Positions 9,240 through 18,963 of a DNA stretch of 64,000 bases are shown here, one piece after another. Location of the stretch: assembly GCF_007990935.1 (NCBI RefSeq), contig NZ_BJXJ01000008.1:62001-126000 (forward strand), given 5' to 3'. Each line of letters starts with the position of its first letter. The first letter of the stretch is position 1. The notes under the pieces were generated by a model, which was not told where the DNA came from, ran no database searches, and was given only the letters and a program-made list of their open reading frames with translations. The DNA is from Vibrio sagamiensis NBRC 104589. GTDB lineage: Bacteria > Pseudomonadota > Gammaproteobacteria > Enterobacterales > Vibrionaceae. The translations under genes and the position numbers were made by a program.

Positions 9240-9662
9240 TTTTCAAAAACTGATATCCCAACCTATTAATATGTCATTCGTTGCTAAGGTTATTGTTTTA
9301 ATCTTACTCCTTTTGGTTTCGTGGACATCGTAATTTTACAATATTGTGCTGTTTAGATGGAGCTATTGTGACTATAAACAACAACTCTTGGGGTGATTAG
9401 TGTCATATTTCAAGAAAATCATCTTGCACCATATATATAATCCATAGTGATGGTTTGAGGTGGCTATATGAAGTTAACTGCATTAACAATATATGTGATT
9501 AAGGCAAATACGTGAGTGACAATTCATTGTGGAGTAAAAACTGTCACGCCATCATTTAATGGTATGGTGTTCTTAGTTGGGGTCTGATAAAGGCTTGTAA
9601 ACCTTACCTGACTATATACCCATCAAACTCCAATATTTATCAAATTTTATGAAGGTGCTTTT
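9240..9662. other. Divergent intergenic region between REC protein and chemoreceptor
   Basis: About 420 bases. It holds a possible 15-codon reading frame at 9468-9515 and a short gtgaca/tgtcac inverted repeat just behind it. I see no c-di-GMP-type riboswitch and no clear flagellar sigma-28 promoter. Confidence 0.4.
9468..9515 (+). CDS. Possible 15-residue small protein or leader peptide
   Basis: ATG at 9468 follows GAGGTGG with a seven-base gap, a good Shine-Dalgarno arrangement, and the frame runs 15 codons (MKLTALTIYVIKANT) to TGA. It is mildly hydrophobic. It precedes the chemoreceptor gene by ~150 bases. Could equally be chance. Confidence 0.22.
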   Translation: MKLTALTIYVIKANT

Positions 9663-11222
9663 ATGAATGAAAAGGAATACGATTATCCTGCAAGCTATAG
9701 CCTGATTTCTATAACTGATCCAGACAGTTACATTAAATATGCTAGTGCGAACTTTAATGAAGTTGCAGGTTTCGATAATGATGAATTGCTAGGACAGCCT
9801 CATAAAATTGTACGTCATCCAGATATGCCATCACGAACATTTGATGATATGTGGACTCATCTAAAGGCTGGTAAACATTGGATGGGAATAGTTAAAAATA
9901 AAAGAAAAGATGGTGGTTACTATTGGGTTGATGCTTTTACCTCACCGGTACAATACAAAGATAAAACAATTGAATACCAATCCGTTAGGTTTAAACCAAA
10001 GCGGATGTATGTAAAGCGTGCGGAAAAAGCGTATGCAAAAATACGGCATAATACCCAGCCCTTACGCATGCTTTTGCCAAGAACTCGTTTGTGGATGCGT
10101 TCAGCACTGTTTATCATGATGTCCGCACTTATAAGCTATATATTGACGCAAAATAGCCAGTCGCCGTTATTAGGGATTGTTGTTACAGCAATATTATCTA
10201 TTTTGGCAATTTATATTTTGACAAGACCACTCGAAAAATTGACCAAGCAATGTCGGCAAGATTTTAATAACCCACTTATGGAATATATCTATTGTGGTAG
10301 AGTCAATGATTTAACTGAGATTGAATTAGCATTAAAAATGCGGAAGCAATACGCTGATGCGTTGCTAGGGAGAATTAGTATCTCGGTGAAAGACGCTTGT
10401 GATGCAACAACTATTAATGCAGACCGTGCAGCTGAAAATAGTGATCGTATTACCCATAACTTGAGCGACCAGAAGATTGAAATAGACTCAGTTGCAACAG
10501 CAGTCAATGAAATGCAAGCTTCATCTTCAGAAATCTCCAGTAATGCTCAAGCTACTGCTGAAGTGACAATTAAAGCACAAAACACAATGACACAGAGCTG
10601 TGATGTGATCGGAGAAGTTAATCGTTCTGTGCTTGGTCTGGTGAAGGAGTTGGGGGATATTTCTGATGTCGTTATTCGATTAAATAATCAAACAGAACAA
10701 ATTGGTACAGTGGTGCAGGTAATCAATGATATTGCTGAACAAACCAATCTTTTGGCTTTGAATGCAGCGATCGAAGCTGCTAGAGCTGGTGAACAAGGTA
10801 GAGGTTTTGCTGTGGTTGCTGATGAAGTGAGGACGTTAGCCAAAAGAACTCAAGAATCAACAACCGAAATAAAATCAGCGATCGAAAGTATTCAAATTGG
10901 AAGTCGTTCAACGGTGTCAGCCCTAGAAAAAGGGAATAATATGTCTTCAGGGACCGTAACGCTTTTAAGCACGGCTTTAGAAAGCATTCAAACACTAGAA
11001 CAATTAGTTCAGGATGTTGTTGAAAGAAATCAACAAGTTGCAGTTGCTATAGAAGAGCAAGTTTATGTTACTGGTGAAATTAATCAAAATATTCAGATAT
11101 TAAACCTTAAATATAATGAATCATATGATCTCATGACGGCAACGAACCGAATGAACTCGAGCGTTAAAGAAAGCACAAAAAACTTATCAGATATGATCAA
11201 CAAGTTTACATCAAATCAGTAA
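9663..11222 (+). CDS. PAS-domain methyl-accepting chemotaxis protein (Aer-like)
   Basis: A 519-residue chemoreceptor. Residues ~1-115 are a cytoplasmic PAS domain ([46 protein letters not shown]), the arrangement of Aer-type energy or redox sensors. Two closely spaced membrane segments follow at ~145-190, then a signalling coiled coil with the highly conserved hairpin tip [19 protein letters not shown] and [16 protein letters not shown]. It should signal through CheW/CheA to the flagellar motor. An AAGGTG ribosome site precedes the start. No chemotaxis genes are adjacent, so it is an orphan receptor. Whether FAD or haem binds the PAS pocket cannot be read by eye. Confidence 0.92.
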   Translation: MNEKEYDYPASYSLISITDPDSYIKYASANFNEVAGFDNDELLGQPHKIVRHPDMPSRTFDDMWTHLKAGKHWMGIVKNKRKDGGYYWVDAFTSPVQYKDKTIEYQSVRFKPKRMYVKRAEKAYAKIRHNTQPLRMLLPRTRLWMRSALFIMMSALISYILTQNSQSPLLGIVVTAILSILAIYILTRPLEKLTKQCRQDFNNPLMEYIYCGRVNDLTEIELALKMRKQYADALLGRISISVKDACDATTINADRAAENSDRITHNLSDQKIEIDSVATAVNEMQASSSEISSNAQATAEVTIKAQNTMTQSCDVIGEVNRSVLGLVKELGDISDVVIRLNNQTEQIGTVVQVINDIAEQTNLLALNAAIEAARAGEQGRGFAVVADEVRTLAKRTQESTTEIKSAIESIQIGSRSTVSALEKGNNMSSGTVTLLSTALESIQTLEQLVQDVVERNQQVAVAIEEQVYVTGEINQNIQILNLKYNESYDLMTATNRMNSSVKESTKNLSDMINKFTSNQ

Positions 11223-11369
11223 TCTTATAACACTTTAATTGAGAGTATTTCACCATTTGTTGGAGGCAGTTTTGGTTATCAATATGTTTAAGGTGATTCT
11301 ATTCCATCATGATTCAATAGAATCGATGTGAAACTAATCTTTCAATGACATAGTCATAGTTTAAGAGGC

Positions 11370-11407
11370 CCATAAGGAAGAAGTGTGATTCATGACCAGA
11401 ATCACAC
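11370..11407 (-). terminator. Terminator of the ETF-ubiquinone oxidoreductase gene
   Basis: Reading the minus strand, arms gtgtgattc and gaatcacac enclose seven bases and are followed by a pyrimidine-rich ttcttcctta tract, starting nine bases after the stop codon. Confidence 0.6.
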
Positions 11408-11415
11408 TCAGATTT

Positions 11416-13074
11416 TTACATGTTTTGGTAATTGGGGCCACCTCCACCCTCTGGCGCTTTCCAAGTGATATTTTGTGATGGATCCTTAATGTCACAAGTT
11501 TTACAGTGAATACAATTAGCTGCATTTATTTGAAATACCTTATCACCATCAACTGCAATGATTTCATAGACACCTGCAGGACAATAGCGCTGGCTTGGTT
11601 CATCAAATTCATCTAGGTGTTGGTGAAGTGGAAGAGATTGATCAGTCAGTTGTAAATGGCAGGGTTGATTCTCTTCATGTTGTGTTCCTGATAGAAAAAC
11701 GGAAGAGGGTTTGTCAAAGCTGATAATTCCATCAGGTTTTGGATAAGCAATTGGTCGGCACTTTTGCTTTGATTTTAATTGTTGATGATCGAGCGTATGC
11801 TCTAGAACAGTCCAAGGGACAGAGCGATGAAACAAGGAGTGCCAGATATTGTGTTCAAATGTGGAAAGTGCTCCGCCAGCTAAACTACCAAATCTGTGTA
11901 AATTAGCGCCAAAATTACGAGTGTCGTACAGTTCTTTATACAGCCACGATGACTCAAATAGATACTGATAATCTGGCGTTGCACTCGATGAATCCCAAGC
12001 TTTAACTATGGCTTCAGCAGCAAGCAAACCGGATTTCATTGCTGTATGAGTCCCTTTTATTTTGGCGACATTTAACGTTCCAGCGTCACAGCCGACCAAC
12101 ATGCCACCGGGAAATTGCTGTTTTGGTAGCGATGATAAGCCTCCTTTAGCAATGGCTCTTGCGCCATAAGAGATGCGTTGTGCTCCCTGCAGGTGAATCT
12201 TGATGGCTGGGTGTTGTTTAAAGCGTTGAAACTCATCGAATGGACTCAAATAAGGGTTACTGTAATTTAAATCTACAATCAGACCAACAGCAACTTGGCG
12301 GTTTTCTAAGTGATACAGAAAACCTCCACCCGTAGTGTGACTTTCACTCAAAGGCCAACCTGCTGAGTGAAGGACATCACCAGGCTGAAAGTGATGATCT
12401 TCTGGTAATTCCCAGACCTCTTTTAATCCGAGAGCATAATGTTGTGGTTGCTTGTCTTTTGCTAAATCGAACTGTTGTATTAACTCTTTGCCTAAATGAC
12501 CGCGGCAGCCTTCTGCAAAGATGGTGTAGCGAGCTCTTAATTCAATTCCGGCTTCGAAATTAGGTTTTTCGTGACCGCTTTTATCTAGCCCCATATCACT
12601 GGTATTGACTCCGATCACTCGTCCTGATGGATCATAATTTATGCTTGAAGCGGCGAAACCTGGATAGACTTCGACCCCTAAAGACTCAGCTTGCTGGCCA
12701 AGCCAACGGCAAAAATTGGCTAAGCTGATAACATAATTATCGCTGTTGTTATGCATTGGGTTTGGTGTAAGCCAAGAAGGGATAGAAAGACTATTGAGCT
12801 CATTAGTTAAATAAAGAAACTGGTCACTTTGAACCGAGGTTGAAATAGGAGCGCCCATATTCCGCCAGTCTGGAAAGAGTTCATCCAGCGCTTTTGTTTC
12901 CAAAATAGCACCTGAAACAATATGTGCACCGATCTCTGAACCTTTATCCACCACACAGATGGAGAGAGGGGATTCACGGTTTTGGTTTAACTGCGCTAAT
13001 CTGCAAGCTGCGCTTAAACCCGAAGGGCCGGCACCTACAATGATAACGTCAAACTCCATGCATTCTCTATCCAT
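11416..13074 (-). CDS. Electron transfer flavoprotein-ubiquinone oxidoreductase (ETF-QO)
   Basis: A 552-residue FAD/[4Fe-4S] protein that takes electrons from reduced EtfAB and passes them to ubiquinone at the inner membrane during fatty-acid and branched-chain amino-acid oxidation. Visible: the N-terminal dinucleotide motif DVIIVGAGPSGLSAA, LVGCDAGTLNVAKIKGTHTA, and C-terminal cysteines INAANCIHCKTCDI for the iron-sulfur cluster. The frame extends upstream to 13212, but the ATG at 13074 has AAGGGAG eight bases before it and starts directly ahead of the FAD motif, so it is preferred. It is divergent from etfBA, its electron donor. A palindromic LiuR-like box overlaps its probable promoter. 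Confidence 0.93.
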   Translation of the reverse strand: MDRECMEFDVIIVGAGPSGLSAACRLAQLNQNRESPLSICVVDKGSEIGAHIVSGAILETKALDELFPDWRNMGAPISTSVQSDQFLYLTNELNSLSIPSWLTPNPMHNNSDNYVISLANFCRWLGQQAESLGVEVYPGFAASSINYDPSGRVIGVNTSDMGLDKSGHEKPNFEAGIELRARYTIFAEGCRGHLGKELIQQFDLAKDKQPQHYALGLKEVWELPEDHHFQPGDVLHSAGWPLSESHTTGGGFLYHLENRQVAVGLIVDLNYSNPYLSPFDEFQRFKQHPAIKIHLQGAQRISYGARAIAKGGLSSLPKQQFPGGMLVGCDAGTLNVAKIKGTHTAMKSGLLAAEAIVKAWDSSSATPDYQYLFESSWLYKELYDTRNFGANLHRFGSLAGGALSTFEHNIWHSLFHRSVPWTVLEHTLDHQQLKSKQKCRPIAYPKPDGIISFDKPSSVFLSGTQHEENQPCHLQLTDQSLPLHQHLDEFDEPSQRYCPAGVYEIIAVDGDKVFQINAANCIHCKTCDIKDPSQNITWKAPEGGGGPNYQNM

Positions 13075-13117
13075 GACTTGCTCCCTTAAATTCGATCTTT
13101 TTATAAGCCTAATTAAA

Positions 13118-13150
13118 AAAACTATAGTTGCAGTTGACGTAAACGTAAAC
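13118..13150 (-). promoter_or_regulatory. Probable promoter with LiuR-like palindrome for ETF-QO
   Basis: On the minus strand tttacg and tatagt are 17 bases apart, a plausible sigma-70 pair. The -35 lies inside a 16-base palindrome-like site (plus strand 13134-13149, half-sites ttgacgt and acgtaaa around two bases). This resembles the site of LiuR, the MerR-family regulator of branched-chain amino-acid and ETF genes in gammaproteobacteria. The site is seen; the regulator is inferred. Confidence 0.5.
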
Positions 13151-13331
13151 TTTACTAAGCTGAAATAGTATCGACATGATTGGCGGACAATGATTTTTGG
13201 TGACGTTGTCACACTTTTGCTTTTAAAAGGTAATTAATCAACGCCTTTCAAATGATTACATCATGATAGATGTAGAGAATATGACGTAATTCATAGGGCA
13301 TGAATCGATTTAAGATCGGCTAGGAGGGAAT

Positions 13332-14081
13332 GTGAAAATATTAGTTGCGATAAAGCGCGTCATTGATCCTTACGTTAAAGTAAGAGTCAAATCTGATGGC
13401 TCGGGTGTAGAGAGTAACAATGTCAAAATGACGATGAACCCTTTTTGTGAAATAGCCGTTGAAGAAGCCGTTCGATTAAAAGAATCAGGTGTCGCTGACG
13501 AAGTCGTCGTAGTATCAATAGGTGATAAGAGTTGTCAAGAGCAGTTAAGAACGGCGCTTGCTTTAGGTAGTGATCGTGCGATTCACATTGACGTTGAAAT
13601 GCCACCAGAGCCATTAGTTGTAGCAAAACTGCTAAAAAGTGTTATGGAACAAGAGCAGGCACAGCTCGTCTTGCTTGGTAAACAATCCATCGACACTGAT
13701 AACAATCAAGTGGCGCAAATGTTGGCTGCTCTTACACAACGTCCACAAGGAACGTTTGCGTCAGAAGTCAAAATCGAAGGGGATATGGCGATTGTTACTA
13801 GGGAAATCGATGGCGGCTTAGAGACATTAAAACTCACATTACCCGCTATCATTAGTACTGATTTGCGTTTAAATGAACCACGTTATGCATCTTTACCCAA
13901 CATTATGAAAGCAAAGAAAAAACCATTGGAAGTCTTGACTCCGGATATGTTTGGTATCAGCGTTTCAAATACGCAACACGTTTTGGAAGTGATGGCTCCA
14001 CCTGCTCGTAAAGCAGGTATTATGGTGAATGACGTCAATGAACTGATTGAAAAGCTCAAAACTGAAGCGAAAGTGATATAA
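13332..14081 (+). CDS. etfB: Electron transfer flavoprotein beta subunit
   Basis: A 249-residue subunit that with EtfA forms the soluble ETF heterodimer, collecting electrons from acyl-CoA dehydrogenases. Family features: N-terminal MKILVAIKRVIDPYVKVRV, the adenine-nucleotide-binding LLGKQSIDTDNNQVAQMLA segment and the RYASLPNIMKAKKKPLE signature near the C-terminus. The start is GTG, placed five bases after AGGAGG; an ATG overlapping it is out of frame. etfA follows after 13 bases. The operon faces away from the ETF-QO gene, so the whole electron chain from dehydrogenase to quinone is encoded here. Confidence 0.95.
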   Translation: MKILVAIKRVIDPYVKVRVKSDGSGVESNNVKMTMNPFCEIAVEEAVRLKESGVADEVVVVSIGDKSCQEQLRTALALGSDRAIHIDVEMPPEPLVVAKLLKSVMEQEQAQLVLLGKQSIDTDNNQVAQMLAALTQRPQGTFASEVKIEGDMAIVTREIDGGLETLKLTLPAIISTDLRLNEPRYASLPNIMKAKKKPLEVLTPDMFGISVSNTQHVLEVMAPPARKAGIMVNDVNELIEKLKTEAKVI

Positions 14082-14094
14082 AAGGAACATTATT

Positions 14095-15066
14095 ATGCAC
14101 AGCAAGCCAAATGCAACCTTGGTTATTGTCGAACACGATAATCAATCACTTTCGGCAGATACGTTAAAAGTTATTAATGCAGCCTCATATCTTACTCTCA
14201 ATGATTCTTCATTACCTGTCACCGCTTTAGTTGTCGGATTTCAGTGTCAATCAGTTATAGAGCAACTGCAGTGTGTCGAAGGCGTTGATCAAATCTTATC
14301 TATTGATTCTGATGTGTACCAGCATAGATTAGCAGAAAATACTTCAGCATTGATTGCTGAAATGGCATCGGAGTACTCTCATCTTTTAGCACCTGCCTCT
14401 ACCTTTGGGAAAAACCTGATGCCACGTGTGGCGGCATTATTAGATGTGGGACAGCTCTCAGACGTTACAGCGATAGAGTCTTTGGACACCGTTATAAGGC
14501 CTATTTATGCCGGTAATGCACTCGCCAGAGTTCGCTCCGATGATGCGACAAAATTGATGACAATTCGCTCAACGGCATTTGATTCAGCGACCGTATCTCC
14601 AAGCCCAGTGGTTGAAAAAGTTGTTAAGTTAGAAACCGTGATTGCTTCGCAATGCAGTGAGTTTGTTGGACAACAGAAGATGGAAACCGAAAGACCCGAT
14701 CTACCTGCTGCCAGTGTGGTTGTTTCTGGAGGAAGAGGACTAGGTAGTAAAGACAACTTTGTAATGATCGAGCAATTGGCAGACAAACTTGGTGCCGCGA
14801 TTGGTGCATCTAGAGCTGCAGTTGATGCAGGCTTTGTCTCTAATGATCTTCAAGTTGGGCAAACAGGAAAAATTGTTGCCCCACAACTTTATATTGCAAT
14901 CGGTATTTCTGGAGCGATTCAGCATTTAGCGGGCATGAAAGAGTCTAAAGTGATTGTCGCGATCAATAGCGATCCGGAAGCACCGATCTTTCAAGTTGCA
15001 GACTATGGGTTGGTTGGTGATTTATTTGAGGTAGTACCTGAGCTAATACAAAAGGTCACCGACTAG
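14095..15066 (+). CDS. etfA: Electron transfer flavoprotein alpha subunit
   Basis: A 323-residue FAD-binding partner of EtfB. The C-terminal FAD domain carries the typical VVSGGRGLGSKDNF, GAAIGASRAAVDAGFV, QVGQTGKIVAPQLYIAIG, GAIQHLAGMK and INSDPEAPIFQVADYGLVGD elements. The N-terminal domain (1-190) is the more variable alpha/beta part. A ribosome site AAAGGA precedes the ATG. The operon ends in a strong hairpin shared with the convergent dehydrogenase operon. Confidence 0.96.
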   Translation: MHSKPNATLVIVEHDNQSLSADTLKVINAASYLTLNDSSLPVTALVVGFQCQSVIEQLQCVEGVDQILSIDSDVYQHRLAENTSALIAEMASEYSHLLAPASTFGKNLMPRVAALLDVGQLSDVTAIESLDTVIRPIYAGNALARVRSDDATKLMTIRSTAFDSATVSPSPVVEKVVKLETVIASQCSEFVGQQKMETERPDLPAASVVVSGGRGLGSKDNFVMIEQLADKLGAAIGASRAAVDAGFVSNDLQVGQTGKIVAPQLYIAIGISGAIQHLAGMKESKVIVAINSDPEAPIFQVADYGLVGDLFEVVPELIQKVTD

Positions 15067-15110
15067 GTCGTTTCGCTTAGAAGCGGTTTGACTTAAACGC
15101 TGTTTAACGA

Positions 15111-15140
15111 AAAGAGCCTAACAGAAATGTTAGGCTCTTT
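15111..15140. terminator. Bidirectional terminator between etfA and the 2-oxoacid dehydrogenase operon
   Basis: Perfect 12-bp stem aaagagcctaac/gttaggctcttt with a six-base loop. The arm sequence gives T-runs on either strand, suiting the convergent genes. Confidence 0.85.
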
Positions 15141-15171
15141 GTTGAGCATTACAACAGTGAGTTAACCCACT

Positions 15172-16323
15172 TTATTCCACACTGGCTCTGCTTAAGTGCT
15201 CAGCTAAACATCGAGTAAATCGAGCGGCTTCACCACCCGTACAAGCCCGATGATCAAATGTTACAGAGAGGGGCATTGCTTTTACACCGACCGCTTTCCC
15301 TTTTCTCAACACGACTTTTTCGATAATTCGACCAGCACCTACAATCGCAACTTGTGGAGGAGTGACAACAGGGGTCGCATAGATACCGGCGATAGAGCCA
15401 AAGTTCGATAAGGTAATAGTGGCATGTTGCAGTTGTTCACGACCAATCTTTCTGTCACGGATCCCTTCAACCGTTTGATCTAGCCAACGACGAACATCTT
15501 TTGGCTCATATTCATCGGCATGACGAAGTACGGGAACATAAAGTCCATGGCGACTGTCGACGGCTACGCCAATATTAACGGTTGTATGCACGCACCGAGT
15601 CATGGTTTCAGCATCGAACCATGCATTCATTGCGGGTTCTTCCTTACATGCATAAACCAAGGCTTGAATTAAGCGGATGCTAATATCCTCGCCTTTTTCC
15701 CAGTTTTCCAGCAGGGCTTCCTCTGTGATAGTAACCGACGCAACGTTGTGATGTGACTCCGCCATGGTCGAAACCATCGTTCTGCGAGCCCCTTTTAATA
15801 CTTCGGTACCTGGACGCTGTTTTCCGGCTTCATCGTAAATATCAGCATCAACAACCAAGCCATTAGGACCCGATCCTTTCACTTCTTTAATATCAACACC
15901 AAGCTTATTAGCGAGTAAGCGCGCAGAAGGAAGAGCAGTAATAAACTCATTACTGGAAGTGTTGTGCTCGCCACCAATCCAGAAATCATCAACATTAACA
16001 CTGTGTGCACGTTGAGAAACATTACCCACTACGGTTGCTGCGTCAGCGGTTTGTTTTTTCTCTACAGGTGCTTGAGTTGCGCCCAACTCATCGATTTCAA
16101 GTAGGAGGGCACCAATATTAACCACGTCACCTTCTTCCCCGTGACGACTCACAATTGTGCCACTATAGGGGGCTGGTACATCAACGGTTGCCTTAGCGGT
16201 TTCCACAGTCAGTACAATTTGATCCAGCTCGACAGTATCACCGACAGAGATATGCCATTTTACTATTTCAGATTCTGCCAGTCCTTCGCCAAGGTCAGGT
16301 AAGTTAAAGGTCTTCATTTCCAA
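15172..16323 (-). CDS. bkdB: Dihydrolipoamide acyltransferase, E2 of branched-chain 2-oxoacid dehydrogenase
   Basis: A 383-residue E2 core protein. One lipoyl domain (1-80, lipoyl Lys in VETAKATVDV), a peripheral-subunit-binding domain (SARLLANKLGVDIKEVKGSGPNG, ~130-165) and the catalytic acyltransferase domain. The active-site motif reads FDHRACTGGEAARF, with Thr where the classic HxxxDG has Asp; related BkdB-type E2s that I recall also have TGGEAARF there, so this is probably family-normal. It transfers branched-chain acyl groups from E1 to CoA. Its start overlaps the E1 beta gene by ten bases. No E3 gene is in the operon, so a shared Lpd must serve the complex. A pyruvate or acetoin substrate is not excluded. 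Confidence 0.88.
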   Translation of the reverse strand: MEMKTFNLPDLGEGLAESEIVKWHISVGDTVELDQIVLTVETAKATVDVPAPYSGTIVSRHGEEGDVVNIGALLLEIDELGATQAPVEKKQTADAATVVGNVSQRAHSVNVDDFWIGGEHNTSSNEFITALPSARLLANKLGVDIKEVKGSGPNGLVVDADIYDEAGKQRPGTEVLKGARRTMVSTMAESHHNVASVTITEEALLENWEKGEDISIRLIQALVYACKEEPAMNAWFDAETMTRCVHTTVNIGVAVDSRHGLYVPVLRHADEYEPKDVRRWLDQTVEGIRDRKIGREQLQHATITLSNFGSIAGIYATPVVTPPQVAIVGAGRIIEKVVLRKGKAVGVKAMPLSVTFDHRACTGGEAARFTRCLAEHLSRASVE

Positions 16324-17297
16324 TTCTCCATGAGTTCACGAGCCGCAAGGGTAATGTCTTCTTTTTGGATCATGTAATAATCTTCATTTCGATAGTAAGG
16401 CATGATTGTGTCCATACCTGTAACGCGTTTAGGCGGGGCTTTTAGTAGGCACATTGCATGCTCTGAAGTACGAGCGATGATCTCTGCACCTACACCACAT
16501 GTTTTGCTGGCTTCATGAACAACGAGAAGTCGTCCTGTCTTTTCGAGAGAATTGAGAATAGTTGCCATATCAATCGGTTTGATACTGGCTAAGTCAATGA
16601 CTTCAACTTCAATGCCTTGCTCTGATAGCGACTGGGCTGCTTGAAGCGATTCGACCACACAAGCCCCCCAAGTTACCAGTGTGATATCGCGCCCTTTGCG
16701 AAGCGTAAAGCATGTATCAAGAGGTAATGCTTCACCGTTATCAATCACCTCGGACTTTACCGTTCGGTAAATTCGTTTCGGCTCAAAGAACATTACAGGA
16801 TCGTTACTGCGAATGGAGGCCAATAACAGCCCATAAGCACGTTGTGGAGAAGATGGAATAACCACTTTGAAGCCTGCAGTGTGGGCAAAAAGAGCTTCAA
16901 CACTTTCAGAGTGATGCTCTGGTGCATGAATCCCTCCGCCAAATGGAGCACGAAATACAGCCGGACAGGTTAATCGACCTCGAGTTCGATTACGCATTCT
17001 CGCGGCATGACACATCAAGTGTTCAAGCGCGGGAAATACGAAGCCTTGAAACTGAAATTCTGCCACGGGCCTTAGACCTTGTGTCGCCATACCTACCGCA
17101 ACACCACCAATGAGAGCTTCTGCTAATGGTGTATCCATGACGCGCCGCAAACCGAATTTTTGTTTTAGCCCTACTGTAGCGCGGAAAACGCCTCCATTAT
17201 CACCAACGTCTTCACCGAGTACAATCACATCTCGATTACGTTCCATCTCATGGTGCAAAGCAAGGTTAACTGCTTCGACTAAAGTGATTTCAGCCAT
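16314..17297 (-). CDS. 2-oxoacid dehydrogenase E1 beta subunit
   Basis: A 327-residue transketolase-like subunit that with E1 alpha forms the thiamine-diphosphate decarboxylase of the complex. Family signatures: VNLALHHEMERNRDVIVLGEDVG at the N-terminus, DTPLAEALIGGVAVGMA, FRAPFGGGIHAPEHHSE and MFFEPKRIYR, then a C-terminal domain with LVTWGACVVESL and LLVVHEASKTCGVGAE. Overlaps of eight bases with E1 alpha and ten with E2 indicate translational coupling. Similarity to branched-chain (BkdA2-type) and PdhB-type subunits is high in both cases; the E2 sequence and the neighbouring ETF genes make a branched-chain role likelier. Confidence 0.9.
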   Translation of the reverse strand: MAEITLVEAVNLALHHEMERNRDVIVLGEDVGDNGGVFRATVGLKQKFGLRRVMDTPLAEALIGGVAVGMATQGLRPVAEFQFQGFVFPALEHLMCHAARMRNRTRGRLTCPAVFRAPFGGGIHAPEHHSESVEALFAHTAGFKVVIPSSPQRAYGLLLASIRSNDPVMFFEPKRIYRTVKSEVIDNGEALPLDTCFTLRKGRDITLVTWGACVVESLQAAQSLSEQGIEVEVIDLASIKPIDMATILNSLEKTGRLLVVHEASKTCGVGAEIIARTSEHAMCLLKAPPKRVTGMDTIMPYYRNEDYYMIQKEDITLAARELMENWK

Positions 17298-18384
17298 GTT
17301 TGCCTCCTTGCATACGCATTGCTTTGTTAATTAATTCATCTCTTTGAGCATGGAGCTCTTGAGGAAGGGATTCATAGAGGAAGTCAAAGCCTGTTTCCGG
17401 TGCTTGGTTAGGCATATTCAAGTAACGCTCTACGCTGAATTCAACCAACTTTTTGCAGTGCTCGGCCCAATTTTTTTCTTGTGCTTCGTCCCATCTCCCT
17501 TGCTGGACTAAAAAAGTTTTAAGGCGTTTAACTGGCTCATATTTCCAAGCGGTTTCTACTTCATCATTGTCACGATAACGTGTTGCATCATCTGCTGTGG
17601 TATGGTCACTTAAACGATAGCTAACGGCCTCAATCAGTGTGGCACCTTTCCCTTTGCGTGCACGATCTAAGGAAGTGAAAACAGCATCATAAACAGCGAC
17701 GACATCATTACCGTCAACGGTAATTCCTGGTATACCAGCGCCATGGGCTTTTTTTGATAAGAAATCTGCGGCACATTGAAGGTCGCGTGGTACGGAAATT
17801 GCCCATTGGTTATTGTTTACGACGAAAACGAGTGGAATATTCCAAGCGCCTGCACAGTTTATTGATTCAAGGAAATCACCTTTGGATGTACCACCATCTC
17901 CACACATGACTAAAGCAGCATCATGATTACCTTGAATTTTAAGCGCAGAGGCAACGCCAACAGCATGTGTACACTGCGTTGCAATGGGCACGCAAAGGGG
18001 GAGATCACGACTTGGGAAAGGGCTGTCCTCAGGTGAAAAATCACTGCCACGTTCATCTCCCCCCCAATATTGTAAGTTCTTTTCCATTCCTATCCCTCGG
18101 CACCACATGGCTGGCATATCGCGATAGTAGGGGATGAAAACATCGCTCATTTTCATCGCGCGACCAACACCGATTCCAATGGCTTCTGAACCGAGGTGTG
18201 ATGGATAAGTGCCTAATTTACCCGTCCGTTGCAACGCAACTGCTTTATTATCGTAAGTACGAGCCAATACCATGTCCCGGTAAAAGCCAACTAAAGTTTG
18301 CAAATCAGCCCAGTTGGGTAATTGGCTGACTAGGTTCCCATCATGACCGATAAATCGATGCATAGGTAATGCCTGAATACTCAT
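17290..18384 (-). CDS. 2-oxoacid dehydrogenase E1 alpha subunit
   Basis: A 364-residue subunit with the thiamine-diphosphate motif GDG...NN visible as MCGDGGTSKGDF and VVNNNQWAIS, plus YPSHLGSEAIGIGVGRAM, PYYRDMPAMWCRG and the phosphorylation-loop-like SYRLSDHTTADDATRYR. It decarboxylates the 2-oxoacid and starts acyl transfer to E2. It is first in the three-gene operon E1alpha-E1beta-E2. The AAGGAGC ribosome site seven bases before the ATG at 18384 fixes the start. The specific substrate (branched-chain 2-oxoacids versus pyruvate) is inferred, not shown. Confidence 0.9.
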   Translation of the reverse strand: MSIQALPMHRFIGHDGNLVSQLPNWADLQTLVGFYRDMVLARTYDNKAVALQRTGKLGTYPSHLGSEAIGIGVGRAMKMSDVFIPYYRDMPAMWCRGIGMEKNLQYWGGDERGSDFSPEDSPFPSRDLPLCVPIATQCTHAVGVASALKIQGNHDAALVMCGDGGTSKGDFLESINCAGAWNIPLVFVVNNNQWAISVPRDLQCAADFLSKKAHGAGIPGITVDGNDVVAVYDAVFTSLDRARKGKGATLIEAVSYRLSDHTTADDATRYRDNDEVETAWKYEPVKRLKTFLVQQGRWDEAQEKNWAEHCKKLVEFSVERYLNMPNQAPETGFDFLYESLPQELHAQRDELINKAMRMQGGKHG

Positions 18385-18963
18385 CTCAAGCTCCTTTGGA
18401 GAGCCGCATATCTTTAAGATTGCAGCTACTTATCATTAAACAATAGCCTATCGAGTAGTAAGGCTTTGTAGAGGTGCAGAGGCTAACTTCAAATTTCACT
18501 GTTGTTGCCGTAGCACGGTTTTTATCAAGCATGGCCAAAACAAAACAGTGTGCTGAAATATTGAATCTGGCTAATGGTTATTGCTAATTAACGGACTCAA
18601 TTTAGCGATGAATTTTGAAATAACCCACCAAGTAAGTGTAAACAAAATGTTAAGTTTTGTTTGGTGGTGAAACGTGTTTTTATTGTGCTATGAGTTATTA
18701 GAGGGGGCTTTTAGTATAAAGCTCTGAATTTATAAAGAGCGAAAATTAGAAGTTGAACTGAATCACTAGTATTTAAATAAAATTCGCAACAAAATTACGT
18801 TGTGAAATTTTACAAAATATAGCGGAATGACGTAGGAAAAACAGGAGGAGTAGAGGCTATTGTCGGTAGCCCTTGATTTAGTATGGCTTTTACCGCTGAG
18901 TTGTAAAGAAACATAGCTGCTATTCTTAAAGAGCGATACGGAAGTCTCTCCTATGGAGGTATC
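18385..18963. other. Divergent intergenic region upstream of the dehydrogenase operon
   Basis: About 580 bases without a convincing gene. It should contain the promoters of both divergent genes. I do not see a LiuR-like palindrome here and cannot assign a regulator. Confidence 0.4.

Noticed and set aside
9240..9662. c-di-GMP riboswitch before the chemoreceptor
   Set aside because: Such elements are common ahead of Vibrio motility genes, but the conserved GEMM core is absent.
15172..16323. Inactive E2 because of HRACTGG in place of HxxxDG
   Set aside because: The same TGGEAARF variant is, to my knowledge, usual in BkdB-type acyltransferases, so it is not taken as loss of function.
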